A program made the position numbers and the translations under genes. The notes beneath the pieces were generated by a model. The model was not told the DNA's origin. It made no database searches and was given only the letters and a program-made list of their open reading frames with translations. 64,000 bases of DNA from an uncultured Eubacteriales bacterium (GTDB taxonomy: Bacteria; Bacillota; Clostridia; Christensenellales; CAG-917), in NCBI GenBank assembly GCA_900547975.1, contig URIX01000002.1, positions 22,488 through 86,487 on the forward strand, in the 5' to 3' direction. This document shows, one piece after another, positions 1-6,667 of the stretch; the stretch's first letter is position 1, and every line of letters starts with the position of its first letter.

Positions 1-188
1 TCTTCATCTCAATCAGACGTTTTTGCAAGTAAAAAAATAAATTTCAAAACAAATATCACCCCAAACATTCTTCTATATAAATTTTTTTAACAATCCTATC
101 TTTTTTTTCTAAACAACCAACTTATACTTATTGTTTAATCTATTCACTAATAAAAACATATTCAATATGAAACATTTTTCATATTTTC

Positions 189-216
189 TTGACAATTCGC
201 TGTTCGGTGCTATACT
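189..216 (+). promoter_or_regulatory. Sigma-A-type promoter of the metal-binding protein gene
   Basis: TTGACA at 189-194, a 16 bp spacer and TATACT at 211-216, about 40 bp before the start codon at 256. The gene has a strong ribosome site (CGGAGG, 8 bp before ATG). The AT-rich stretch 1-188 holds no gene that I can support. Confidence 0.7.
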
Positions 217-255
217 TTTGGTGAAATCAAAATCTCATTTACTTCGGAGGTCGAT

Positions 256-516
256 ATGAAAGAGATTACACTCAAAGTAGAAGGTATGCAATGCGGTATG
301 TGCGAAAGTCACGTCAACGACACGGTGCGCAAAGCGGCAAACGTCAAAAAGGTTACGTCTTCGCACGTCGAGGGCAAAACCGTCGTGATTTGCGAGGATA
401 ACGTAGACGTCGACGTCATCAAAAACGCAATTCAAAAGGACGGCTACAACGTCGGTGAAGTGGACGTCAAACCGTATGAAAAGAAAGGCTTGTTTTCGTT
501 CTTCAAAAAGAAATAA
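256..516 (+). CDS. Heavy-metal-associated (HMA) domain protein, CopZ-like
   Basis: This 86-residue protein carries one ferredoxin-like HMA fold. The metal loop GMQCGMCESH (residues 10-19) gives the M-x-C-x-x-C signature that binds Cu(I) or a similar soft metal in CopZ/Atx1 chaperones and P-type ATPase N-domains. The Lys-rich C-terminal tail (GLFSFFKKK) is an addition to the usual ~68-residue CopZ. It is cytosolic, with no signal peptide. It stands alone: no copper ATPase or CsoR is adjacent, so the metal and the partner are unknown. The start is well set by an upstream GGAGG and a clear promoter. Chaperone function is inferred from the fold. Confidence 0.85.
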   Translation: MKEITLKVEGMQCGMCESHVNDTVRKAANVKKVTSSHVEGKTVVICEDNVDVDVIKNAIQKDGYNVGEVDVKPYEKKGLFSFFKKK

Positions 517-554
517 GTGTAAGAACGCCGATTTTTAATGTGCTCAAAAAGCAG

Positions 555-579
555 AAACGCCACCGATTCGGTGGCGTTT
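555..579. terminator. Hairpin terminator between convergent genes
   Basis: Stem AAACGCCACC/GGTGGCGTTT with a short GATT-type loop lies between the convergent metal-binding gene and glyQS. It probably serves both directions. The T-tracts are short. Confidence 0.6.
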
Positions 580-601
580 CGTATTGCGTTTTATACTTCT
601 A

Positions 602-1987
602 TTAATATTTGAACTGTTCGGTGAAGTAGTCAACGAGGCTGTCGATGGGCAAGCGAACTTGCGCCATAGTGTCGCGTTCGCGCACGGTTACGCAACCGTC
701 TTCGAGAGTGTCGAAGTCAACGGTGACGCAGTAGGGCGTGCCGATTTCGTCTTGACGGCGGTATCTCTTGCCGATTGAAGCGGACGTGTCGTAGTCGCAG
801 GCAAAGTGCTTGGAAAGTTCGATATAGAGTTCTTCCGCTTTCTCGTTGAGTTGTTTTTGCAAGGGAAGCACGGCAACTTTGACGGGTGCGAGCGCGTGGT
901 GCAAGTGAAGCACGACTCTCGTGTCGTTTTCGCCGACTTGTTCTTCGTCGTATGCGTCGCAGAGAAACGCAAGGAACACGCGGTCTGCGCCGAGGGACGG
1001 CTCGACGACGTAAGGAACGTATTTTTCGTTGGTTACGGGGTCGATATAACTCAAATCCTTGCCCGACGTTTTCATATGTTGATTGAGGTCGTAGTCGGTG
1101 CGGTCCGCAACGCCCCAGAGTTCGCCCCAACCGAACGGGAATTTGTATTCGAAGTCGGTGGTCGCTTTGGAATAGAAGCAGAGTTCCTCTTTTTCGTGGT
1201 CGCGAAGTTTGAGGTTTTCGTCCTTCATACCGAGGTCGAGCAACCATTGATGGCAGAAGTTCTTCCAGTAGTTGAACCAGTCGAGGTCCGTTCCGGGTTT
1301 GCAGAAGAATTCAAGTTCCATTTGCTCGAATTCGCGGATACGGAAGATGAAGTTGCCCGGGGTGATTTCGTTGCGGAAACTCTTGCCGATTTGACCGATT
1401 CCGAACGGGATTTTCTTGCGGGTGGTGCGTTGCACGTTCTTGAAGTTTACAAATATGCCTTGCGCCGTTTCGGGACGAAGATATACGGTTGACGTGGAAT
1501 CTTCGGTGACGCCGATGAAGGTTTTGAACATAAGGTTGAATTTTCTGACGCCTGTGAAATTGCTGTTTCCGCAAACGGGGCAGGGGATTTTATGTTCGAT
1601 GATGTATTGTTCCATCTGCTCGTTTGTCCAACCGGAAATATTTTCTTCGATGCCGTGCTTTTGGTTGTATTCTTCGATGAGGTCGTCGGCGCGGTGACGA
1701 GATTTGCAAGATTTGCAGTCCATCAAGGGGTCGGAAAAACCGCCGATATGACCGCTGGCTTGCCACGTTGTCGGGTTCATAATTATTGCGCTGTCAAGTC
1801 CGACGTTGTAGGGATTTTCAACCACGAATTTCTTCCACCAAGCCTGCTTGATGTTGTTTTTGAGTTGAACGCCGAGAGGGCCGTAGTCCCAAGAGTTGGA
1901 AAGACCGCCGTAGATTTCACTTCCGGGATAGACGAATCCGCGGTTTTTTGCGAGGGCAACAAGTTTGTCCATAGTCAGTTGTGCCAT
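602..1987 (-). CDS. glyQS: Glycyl-tRNA synthetase, single-chain (class II, alpha2)
   Basis: Charges tRNA-Gly with glycine in the cytosol. The 461-residue chain has the class II core of eukaryote/archaea-type GlyRS: motif 1 region near YGPLGVQLKNN, motif 2 FRNEITPGNFIFRIREFEQ followed by ELEFF, motif 3 GADRVFLAFL, and a C-terminal anticodon-binding domain (from about APVKVAVLPL). A CxxC pair (CKSC) and CPVCGN in the insertion before motif 2 could bind zinc. The in-frame ATG 24 bases upstream is rejected: the ATG at 1987 has AAAGGAG 7 bases before it. The symbol follows common usage for the single-chain enzyme. Two tRNA-Gly genes (GCC and TCC) lie in the same window. The ~55-base leader is too short for a T-box. 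Confidence 0.97.
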   Translation of the reverse strand: MAQLTMDKLVALAKNRGFVYPGSEIYGGLSNSWDYGPLGVQLKNNIKQAWWKKFVVENPYNVGLDSAIIMNPTTWQASGHIGGFSDPLMDCKSCKSRHRADDLIEEYNQKHGIEENISGWTNEQMEQYIIEHKIPCPVCGNSNFTGVRKFNLMFKTFIGVTEDSTSTVYLRPETAQGIFVNFKNVQRTTRKKIPFGIGQIGKSFRNEITPGNFIFRIREFEQMELEFFCKPGTDLDWFNYWKNFCHQWLLDLGMKDENLKLRDHEKEELCFYSKATTDFEYKFPFGWGELWGVADRTDYDLNQHMKTSGKDLSYIDPVTNEKYVPYVVEPSLGADRVFLAFLCDAYDEEQVGENDTRVVLHLHHALAPVKVAVLPLQKQLNEKAEELYIELSKHFACDYDTSASIGKRYRRQDEIGTPYCVTVDFDTLEDGCVTVRERDTMAQVRLPIDSLVDYFTEQFKY

Positions 1988-2043
1988 AAAGTTATCTCCT
2001 TTCGCACTCATCCGGATGATGAGCCGATAAATATTGTGTATAA

Positions 2044-2072
2044 ATAATAGAATAACGGCGCAAAAAAGTCAA
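2044..2072 (-). promoter_or_regulatory. Promoter of glyQS
   Basis: Read on the minus strand: TTGACT (2072-2067), 17 bp spacer, TATTAT (2049-2044). A small imperfect palindrome around CATCCGGATG lies in the leader just upstream of the ribosome site. Confidence 0.7.
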
Positions 2073-2160
2073 AGATAATCGTTATATAACATAAATTAGG
2101 ATATATTTACAAACCGTTCAAGCGGAAAGCGGATTGAAACGAAAAGCCATATTCGTCGAA

Positions 2161-2199
2161 AGCGGACAACGAAAGCGTACAACGAGAGCGGACAACGTA
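2161..2199. repeat. Three tandem 13-bp repeats
   Basis: The motif AGCGGACAACGAA occurs three times in a row with one or two changes per copy (2161, 2174, 2187), in the otherwise empty interval 2073-2354. A hairpin around AACGCG..CGCGTT (about 2257-2290) follows. No protein is credible here; the open frame 2107-2322 on the minus strand has no ribosome site. Confidence 0.6.
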
Positions 2200-2354
2200 A
2201 ACGAACGTAAGCGAGTCAAAACGGAACGTGCTTGTAAATCGGCAAGCGGAGCAAATCAAACGCGCCACCTCGTTTGAGATGACGCGTTTGCGACGTAGAT
2301 ACAAAAACATAACTTCGGGCAATTCGTGCTCACGTTATGCCCGCGCGACGTTTG

Positions 2355-2552
2355 TTATTTGCAGCAACCGCAGCCGCCCGTGCCGCCACCGCAAATGCAG
2401 GAAAGGATGAGAATCAGCCATACGATGTCGCAAGAATTGCATCCGCCCATCGTGCCGCCGCAACCGCAGTTGTTCAAGAGCATCAAGAGCAAAATAATGT
2501 CGCAACAATTACAGCCGCATCCGTTTGCACCGTTTGTAAAGAATCCGTTCAT
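2355..2552 (-). CDS. Small Cys/Gly-rich protein with two hydrophobic stretches
   Basis: A 65-residue protein with about 14 cysteines. Clusters such as GCGCNCCD, NCGCGG and GGCGCC alternate with two short leucine/isoleucine-rich runs (DIILLLMLLNN and DIVWLILILSCI). The two halves look like an internal duplication: each has a Cys-rich part, an aspartate, then a hydrophobic run. Proteins of this style are annotated in Clostridia as chorion-class high-cysteine proteins; no function is established that I know of. The gene is real on the strength of a perfect AGGAGG 8 bases upstream of ATG and the coherent composition. It could be membrane-associated or bind metal. Nothing around it indicates a pathway. 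Confidence 0.75.
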   Translation of the reverse strand: MNGFFTNGANGCGCNCCDIILLLMLLNNCGCGGTMGGCNSCDIVWLILILSCICGGGTGGCGCCK

Positions 2553-2659
2553 TTTATGTACCTCCTTCTATATTCGGATTGCTCCTACATTACCTTACGC
2601 AACCTTTGAAATTTGTGTTACAAAGGCATTGAACGGATTTGAGATAAATATATTTTTGT

Positions 2660-3124
2660 GTGGATCAATTAAAGCGAATGATAGGAATAGTTGCGGGATT
2701 GCTGCTTACGCTCGTAGTGTCGGGGTTATGCTCGCTTTGCTTCAACATCGACTTAAAATGGTGGATTGCGCTCGATAAACCTGCGTTTGTGTTGCCAAAC
2801 GTGTGGTTCAGCGTGTTCGTATGCGCAAGTTATTTGTCGTCGGTGCTTGCAATATCGAGGCTTGTCGAGTACAAACATATTTTTCCGTCGATGCTTTATT
2901 TTTTTGTTTTGGGAATATTTTGCGTGCTGTTCGTGTTTTCGTTTTTCACGCTTAAAAATTTGCTCGTTGCATTCATATCGATGACGATAGTGCTTGCAAC
3001 GTCCTATGCGCTCTTTATCCGCTTCCTCACGAAAGAAGTGAAAATAGCCCTTGAATTTCTGCCTACTTTTCTATTCAACGTCTACGGCTTTTTGTGCGTT
3101 CTCTGCATTTTTATGAACAATTAG
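2660..3124 (+). CDS. TspO/MBR family membrane protein, divergent
   Basis: A 154-residue protein with five predicted membrane helices, the size and layout of TspO/translocator proteins. After the first helix the sequence WWIALDKPAFVLPNVWFSVF matches the family signature WY..L.KP.F.PP.W.F, which lines the ligand-binding face in known TspO structures. The rest is weakly conserved. TspO proteins bind porphyrins and related ligands and often respond to stress; the role here is unknown. The start is uncertain: GTG at 2660 gives MDQLKR, ATG at 2678 gives MIGIV, and neither has a good ribosome site. It is alone, divergent from the Cys-rich gene. Confidence 0.7.
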   Translation: MDQLKRMIGIVAGLLLTLVVSGLCSLCFNIDLKWWIALDKPAFVLPNVWFSVFVCASYLSSVLAISRLVEYKHIFPSMLYFFVLGIFCVLFVFSFFTLKNLLVAFISMTIVLATSYALFIRFLTKEVKIALEFLPTFLFNVYGFLCVLCIFMNN

Positions 3125-3253
3125 ATGCTCGGCAAATGACAATATATTATGTTTGATTTCTTCAATAGCATATGAAAAAATAAGTTTATATTTAGAATTG
3201 CAGTATGAAATTCAAATCTAAGTTATAAATAATAAACAATCAAAGGTATCAAA

Positions 3254-3277
3254 AAAAGACGAACGAAGTCGTCTTTT
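3254..3277. terminator. Hairpin terminator
   Basis: Stem AAAAGACGA/TCGTCTTTT with A- and T-tracts on both sides. The same hairpin sequence recurs inside the tRNA-Leu tail elements (about 4432-4456 and 5807-5832), so it is either a favoured terminator or part of a dispersed repeat. Confidence 0.6.
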
Positions 3278-3309
3278 GTTGTATGCAAATACCTATTTCG
3301 ATACAATTT

Positions 3310-3357
3310 GCGTACACCCCATAAAAAGTGCGTACACCTTGTCAAAATTTGCGTACA
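3310..3357. repeat. Three short direct repeats, possible insertion-sequence end
   Basis: GCGTACA occurs at 3310, 3330 and 3351 (spacing 20 and 21 bp), twice as GCGTACACC. Multiple short repeats of this kind are seen at the ends of IS21-like elements. No transposase is present, so this would be a leftover end. Low confidence. Confidence 0.3.
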
Positions 3358-3388
3358 GTTAAACGCACCGATAAATTGGAATTTGACG

Positions 3389-3871
3389 TTATAATTTCAG
3401 TACTGCAATCAATTCTTTCCCATCCATATCTCCTGTTTCCTCAAATCCGAAAGAATGGTACAGGTGTTTGGCAATATCATTTTCGGGTTCATATGACAGC
3501 CAACAGTACTCTGCTTTACCACAAGGCGATGAGTTTATGAAATCTAACGCCAAACTAAGTGCTTCTTTTCCATATCCCATGTTTTGGAATTTTCTGTCTA
3601 TCATAAATCGCCAAAGATTATAATTACCAGAGGCTATTTGGGGGGCATCTTCCCAATAATCGTCTTTGTCAAAACCTATCATCAAAAAACCAATGGGAGT
3701 ATCATCCTCATATATTCCAAAGGGATAGGCATAGCCATTTCCTGTTATTGCTGTATATGCTTCAATAATACTTACATCATTACTTGCAACAAAACCTTCT
3801 TGTTCTTTCGCTACTTTTAATTCGAGAATATCCCACACATTCTTTCCGTTAATTCTCTCTAATCGTAACAT
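3389..3871 (-). CDS. GNAT family N-acetyltransferase, PaiA/BltD-like
   Basis: A 160-residue GNAT acyltransferase that transfers acetyl from acetyl-CoA to an amine. The acetyl-CoA loop is seen as QNMGYGKEAL (Q-x-x-G-x-G/A pattern), preceded by the beta4 strand LWRFMIDRKF and followed by the C-terminal YHSFGFEETG typical of the family. The overall pattern (IGFLMIGFD, WRFMID) resembles bacterial polyamine acetyltransferases such as BltD, but the substrate cannot be fixed from sequence. Start ATG at 3871 has GAGGAG 6 bases upstream. Single-gene unit; the downstream palindrome cluster lies on the other side. Confidence 0.88.
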   Translation of the reverse strand: MLRLERINGKNVWDILELKVAKEQEGFVASNDVSIIEAYTAITGNGYAYPFGIYEDDTPIGFLMIGFDKDDYWEDAPQIASGNYNLWRFMIDRKFQNMGYGKEALSLALDFINSSPCGKAEYCWLSYEPENDIAKHLYHSFGFEETGDMDGKELIAVLKL

Positions 3872-4095
3872 ACTTTGCTCCTCACAAAATTCTTATTTAT
3901 CGTTGAGTCTATTATAGCACAAATTTCGCATTTTTTCAATACATTCGCCTACCGTATAACGAAAAAACTTTCGTTCCGTAGCAATATCTATCGTTCCGTT
4001 GATAGACCTTTCGTTCCGTAGTTGTTTGCTGTAAAAAACAGAACCCTGCAAAAGTGCGGTTAAACATTCCGGCAAGTCATACAAAATTTAATGAA

Positions 4096-4234
4096 ATCCT
4101 GCTTTGCAGGATGAAATCTTAGGTGTGCAACCTCAGATGAAATCAAATCCGCCTCAATTAACCCCGTGTTAGAGGGATTTCATCACAAGGTGATTTCATC
4201 CACGAAGTGGATTTATTCCGACGAAGGCGGATTT
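4096..4234. repeat. Cluster of short perfect palindromes
   Basis: Successive small hairpins include ATCCTGC-TTT-GCAGGAT (4096-4112), AGGT..ACCT, ATCAC-AAG-GTGAT and ATCCAC-GAA-GTGGAT. An outer stem AAATCCGCCT (4145-4154) pairs with AGGCGGATTT (4225-4234). The words GATGAAATC/GATTTCATC recur throughout. The predicted fold is a multibranched stem. Nothing codes for protein between 3872 and 4575. Confidence 0.6.
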
Positions 4235-4241
4235 AGTTAAA

Positions 4242-4277
4242 AAAGACTGCAATTTTGTATCAAAATTGCAGTCTTTT
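4242..4277. terminator. Strong bidirectional hairpin terminator
   Basis: Stem AAAGACTGCAATTTTG/CAAAATTGCAGTCTTT with a TAT loop and long A/T tracts. On the minus strand it comes directly after the tail copy of the dispersed tRNA-Leu element (4281-4300), exactly where a tRNA terminator would be. Confidence 0.8.
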
Positions 4278-4280
4278 TTT

Positions 4281-4466
4281 GGTGCGGATGACAGGACTTG
4301 TAGCGAGAGAAACGAGCGTAATAGCGATTGTTGCGCAGTATGCGCCAATCGTGTCAGCTGCACAAGTGCAGGTTGCAAACATTGTTTGCCGACAATTGAA
4401 AAATTGTCGCAAGTCCGTTGCCGTAACAAAAAAAAGACGAACGAAGTCGTCTTTTGTTGCGTGTGT
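4281..4466 (-). repeat. Dispersed tRNA-Leu tail element (inverted copy, no tRNA)
   Basis: The segment 4281-4458 is a near-identical inverted copy (a handful of mismatches over ~178 bp) of the unit that follows tRNA-Leu at 5805-5981. On the minus strand it ends with CAAGTCCTGTCATCCGCACC (4300-4281), i.e. the T-arm/acceptor 3' half of a tRNA-Leu including CC of CCA, followed by a terminator. Its other end keeps CCGTAC (about 4461-4466), a decayed remnant of a second tail. No tRNA body is attached. Inside lie the terminator-like hairpin, the anti-tail (CAAGTCCGTTGCCGTAAC on the plus strand at 4410-4427) and the palindromes described for the tRNA-Leu unit. Confidence 0.8.
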
Positions 4467-4575
4467 ACGGCAAAATCTCGTTTTTCGGGCGATTTTCGAG
4501 AGTGTGTTGGACGATAAGTACTTTTTTGCGATTGTTATGAAGAGTGTGGTGGATGATAAGCATTGGTTGCTCTGA

Positions 4576-5043
4576 TTAATTTACAAATTCCAAAACGGTT
4601 TCATCTTCATTTATGCGGTACACAAACGGAGAATAGGCTTTTGCTATCTTTGTCCAAAGTTTTTTTGCTCCTACATTTTTCTCGTTGTATTTTATTTCCC
4701 ATTTGCCATGATAGATTGATAAAATCAAATTAACTGCATCGATTGCATAATGATTTCTTCGGTAGGAAGGAAAAATCGTAAACTCTGCTATCGTATAATC
4801 CGGATGATGTCCGATAGCGGAGTATGTATTCAACATAACAAAACCGACCATAATTTCATCATCGTAAATGAAAAAGGCTTTTCTCTCCGCATCGGTAAAA
4901 TACGCATCAAAATATTCGTAATGATAATTTCCTTGTTCGTCCATGTTGTCAGGATAGTACTTTGTCATCTCATACAAATATTTTTGATTTATATTCCATA
5001 AAAGTTTGCGTTCTTCCGCTTTAACTTCTTGTAATCTGATCAT
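4576..5043 (-). CDS. GNAT family N-acetyltransferase
   Basis: A 155-residue acetyl-CoA-dependent acyltransferase of the GNAT superfamily. The central part (MVGFVMLNTYS, then YTIAEFTIFPSYRRNHYAIDA) shows strands beta3-beta4 and a degenerate acetyl-CoA loop in which the usual Q/R-x-x-G-x-G is YRRNHYA. The C-terminal half (KWEIKYNEKNVGAKKLWTKI) fits the alpha4/beta7 part. This pattern is common among uncharacterised GNATs near antibiotic-tolerance and toxin genes, but no specific substrate is supported. It stands alone between two tRNA-associated repeats. The ATG at 5043 has no strong ribosome site. Function at family level only. Confidence 0.8.
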   Translation of the reverse strand: MIRLQEVKAEERKLLWNINQKYLYEMTKYYPDNMDEQGNYHYEYFDAYFTDAERKAFFIYDDEIMVGFVMLNTYSAIGHHPDYTIAEFTIFPSYRRNHYAIDAVNLILSIYHGKWEIKYNEKNVGAKKLWTKIAKAYSPFVYRINEDETVLEFVN

Positions 5044-5125
5044 CTTTATTCCATCGCGTTATTCAAATTTGTCTTTGGTATAATTTTAGCATATTATGCG
5101 GTGCTTTTCAATCAAACGCATAGGT

Positions 5126-5165
5126 ATAAAAATATCGGTCTGTAAGAAAAGACTTACAGACCGAT
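5126..5165 (-). terminator. Terminator of the tRNA-Gly/tRNA-Lys unit
   Basis: A 13-bp perfect stem, ATCGGTCTGTAAG (5134-5146) with CTTACAGACCGAT (5153-5165), followed on the minus strand by a T-rich run. It lies 6 bp past the CCA end of tRNA-Lys. Confidence 0.85.
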
Positions 5166-5170
5166 GCGTT

Positions 5171-5246
5171 TGGTGCATCCTCAGGGACTCGAACCCTGGA
5201 CCCACTGATTAAGAGTCAGTTGCTCTACCAACTGAGCTAAGGATGC
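5171..5246 (-). tRNA. tRNA-Lys (anticodon CTT)
   Basis: 76 nt with encoded CCA. Acceptor GCATCCT/AGGATGC with discriminator A, D-arm GCTCAGTTGGTAGAGC, anticodon loop CTCTTAA (anticodon CTT, reads AAG), T-arm CAGGG-TTCGAGT-CCCTG. Followed directly by a terminator and, unlike its neighbours, by no tail repeat. The ~90 bp upstream of it (5249-5337) contains a hairpin with outer stem ATATCT/AGATAT and inner CGACAA/TTGTCG. Confidence 0.96.
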
Positions 5247-5337
5247 ATATCTCGGCGACAATTACGCTTTATGCGGTCGTTGTCGCTCCCTAGATATTTT
5301 GAACGACCATTGCTGATCGTTCAATTCCGCTTGCGCG

Positions 5338-5495
5338 TGGAGCGGGAGACGGTGTGGTCGCTTTCGCGACAACCTTCGGTGCGAACCCTTGCGGGTCTGC
5401 GATTGCATCGCACTTCACTGTGTGAAGCCGAATCCCGTCAACCGATTGCTCGATTTTCAAAGATTCTTTTTCACTCACACTATCGTTGCTTCCGT
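5338..5495 (-). repeat. tRNA-tail element A, downstream of tRNA-Gly(GCC)
   Basis: The last 15 nt of tRNA-Gly (CCGTCTCCCGCTCCA on the minus strand, 5510-5496) are repeated exactly at 5352-5338, 158 bp downstream. The interval is non-coding. It contains an inverted 12-nt exact copy of the tRNA T-arm segment (CCGAATCCCGTC on the plus strand, 5428-5439). Then come hairpins CTTCACACAGTGAAG, GCGATGCAATCGC, ACCCGCAAGGGT and GTCGCGAAAGCGAC, and finally the tail copy. A further hairpin TTGAACGA/TCGTTCAA follows at about 5300-5325. See the tRNA-Leu, Ala, His and Gly(TCC) units for the same layout. Confidence 0.85.
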
Positions 5496-5570
5496 TGGAG
5501 CGGGAGACGGGATTCGGACCCGCGACTTTCACCTTGGCAAGGTGACACTCTACCACTGAGTCACTCCCGC
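5496..5570 (-). tRNA. tRNA-Gly (anticodon GCC)
   Basis: 75 nt with encoded CCA. Acceptor GCGGGAG/CTCCCGC, discriminator T, anticodon loop CTTGCCA (GCC, reads GGC/GGT), T-loop TCCGAAT. Its 3' tail is duplicated 158 bp downstream (element A). Confidence 0.95.
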
Positions 5571-5679
5571 AAGCACAAATTACTATATCAAATCAATTTG
5601 CAAAAAGCAACAATTTTTTGCCATAAAGTTAAAAATATTTTATAAAATCAGCATATAACACTCTTAATTTTGTTTTTGC

Positions 5680-5707
5680 TTTACAGAAACCGAAATTATG
5701 CTATAAT
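5680..5707 (+). promoter_or_regulatory. Promoter of tRNA-Leu
   Basis: TTTACA (5680-5685), 16 bp, TATAAT (5702-5707), 12 bp before the tRNA 5' end. Confidence 0.75.
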
Positions 5708-5719
5708 AATGATGTTTTT

Positions 5720-5804
5720 GCGGATGTGGTGAAATTGGCAGACACGCAAGATTTAGGTTCTTGTACTATATAGTGTGCAGGTTCAAGTCCTGTCATCCGT
5801 ACCA
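5720..5804 (+). tRNA. tRNA-Leu (anticodon TAG)
   Basis: 85 nt class II tRNA with encoded CCA. Acceptor GCGGATG/CATCCGT (first pair G-T), anticodon TAG in GATTTAGGTTC, variable arm GTACTATATAGTGT, T-arm GCAGG-TTCAAGT-CCTGT. Its 3' tail is duplicated at 5962-5981. Confidence 0.94.
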
Positions 5805-5981
5805 ACAAAAGACGACTTCGTTCGTCTTTTTTTTGTTACGGCAACGGACTTGCGACAATTTTTCAATTGTCGGCAAACAATGTTTGCAACCTGCACTTGT
5901 GCAGCTGATGCGATTGGCACATACTGCGCAACAATCGCTATTACGCTCGTTTCTCTCGCTACAAGTCCAGTCATCCGTACC
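5805..5981 (+). repeat. tRNA-tail element B, downstream of tRNA-Leu
   Basis: The tRNA tail CAAGTCCTGTCATCCGTACC (5784-5803) recurs with one mismatch at 5962-5981, 178 bp away. In order after the tRNA come a terminator hairpin (AAAAGACGA..TCGTCTTTT, 5807-5832), an anti-tail GTTACGGCAACGGACTTG (5835-5852, shares TACGG and GGACTTG with the reverse complement of the tail), and palindromes GACAATTTTTCAATTGTC, GCAAACAATGTTTGC and CTGCACTTGTGCAG. Next are a GCGATT...AATCGC stem, the word GCTATTACG (also in the tRNA-Ala unit), and the tail copy. A second terminator follows at 5983. A near-identical inverted copy lies at 4281-4466. Confidence 0.87.
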
Positions 5982-5982
5982 C

Positions 5983-6019
5983 AAAAAGCCTCTAAGCAGT
6001 AGATGTTTAGCGGCTTTTT
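5983..6019 (+). terminator. Terminator after the tRNA-Leu tail copy
   Basis: AAAAAGCC (5983-5990) pairs with GGCTTTTT (6012-6019), with an inner CTAA/TTAG. It is placed where the original tRNA-Leu terminator would sit if the unit had been inserted between tRNA and terminator. Confidence 0.75.
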
Positions 6020-6097
6020 CATTTTTCGCTAAGAAAAACTGTTTATCTTTTGCCACAAAACAATAAAATCATTGATATTTTGAGCAAAAAATTCCAA

Positions 6098-6132
6098 GAA
6101 AATAAAAAGCCAAACCGCCACCGGTGCGGATT
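6098..6132 (-). terminator. Terminator after the tRNA-Ala tail copy
   Basis: Minus strand: AATCCGCACC/GGTGGCGGTT stem followed by TGGCTTTTTATTTT. It lies 10 bp beyond the CCA of the distal tail copy, the same arrangement as for tRNA-Leu. Confidence 0.75.
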
Positions 6133-6141
6133 GGTAAAGTG

Positions 6142-6315
6142 TGGTGGAGATAAGGGGATTCGTAGGAAGCGACCTGGACGCTTCCGTAATAGCGTCAGCG
6201 TCAGCCCGTAGTGGTTCGCACGGTGAAACCGTGGTGCGATTTTTGAAAAAATCGCGCAATCCACTTATTCCCCACAAAAAAAACAAGCCGAACAGAGTTC
6301 GACTTGTGTTCTTTT
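6142..6315 (-). repeat. tRNA-tail element C, downstream of tRNA-Ala
   Basis: The last 21 nt of tRNA-Ala including CCA (6336-6316) are repeated exactly at 6162-6142, 174 bp downstream. After the tRNA on the minus strand come a terminator hairpin (ACAAGTCGAA..TTCGGCTTGT plus T-run), then an inverted near-copy of the whole tail (plus strand AATCCACTTATTCCCCAC at 6258-6275, compare tail AATCCCCTTATCTCCACC). Hairpins GCGATTTTTTCAAAAATCGC and CACGGTTTCACCGTG follow, then GCTATTACG, GAAGCG..CGCTTC and the tail copy. The order of parts matches the tRNA-Leu unit although the stem sequences differ. Confidence 0.88.
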
Positions 6316-6391
6316 TGGTGGAGATAAGGGGATTCGAACCCCTGGCCTTCGCATTGCGAACGCGACGCTCTACCAACTGAGCCATATCCCC
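6316..6391 (-). tRNA. tRNA-Ala (anticodon CGC)
   Basis: 76 nt with encoded CCA. Acceptor GGGGATA/TATCTCC with the G3-T70 wobble pair that marks alanine tRNAs, anticodon loop TTCGCAA (CGC, reads GCG), T-arm AGGGG-TTCGAAT-CCCCT. Its tail is duplicated 174 bp downstream. Confidence 0.95.
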
Positions 6392-6574
6392 ACATTCGCT
6401 TTTAGAAACATTCGATTTGTTCCTTGCTGTGTTATTATATCACATTATTTGATTTTGACAATTAATTTTTAACCTTTTTTTTGATATATTCTAAAAGGAT
6501 TCGTGTGCTAACACATATAATACGGCTTCAAATGGATTTTGTTTGAATTTTTTTGGGAAAAATATAAAAAAGTA

Positions 6575-6632
6575 TTGACAATAGAATCCCGATAGTGTAA
6601 ATTATAACTAACGAGAATCATTATCGATAATA
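6575..6632 (+). promoter_or_regulatory. Promoter and likely Fur/PerR operator of perR-rbr
   Basis: TTGACA at 6575-6580, 17 bp, TAAATT at 6598-6603 (or TATAAC at 6603). The start region overlaps an AT-rich imperfect palindrome (GAGAATCATTATCGATAAT, about 6613-6631) of the Fur-box type. Position over the start site fits autorepression. Site identity is inferred. Confidence 0.6.
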
Positions 6633-6667
6633 AATACAAATTAAATAACGATTCGAAGAAGGGTAAA

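Noticed and set aside
602..1492. Long plus-strand frames opposite glyQS, and similar long antisense frames opposite clpC, mcsB, pgi and ruvB
   Set aside because: They are antisense shadows of well-recognised genes with GC-rich third positions; no ribosome sites or family motifs.
1988..2106. T-box leader for glyQS
   Set aside because: The promoter is only ~55 bases from the start codon and no specifier or T-box motif is visible.
2107..2322. Minus-strand frame of 71 codons
   Set aside because: Covers 13-bp tandem repeats and a terminator-like hairpin, biased composition, no ribosome site.
3893..4084. 63-codon minus-strand frame
   Set aside because: Contains repeated TTTCGTTCCGTAG words, lacks a ribosome site and resembles nothing.
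5761..6066. Open frames overlapping tRNA-Leu and its tail unit (both strands)
   Set aside because: They run through a tRNA and palindromes, have no ribosome site, and the same peptides arise from the inverted copy at 4.3 kb; repeat-derived reading frames.
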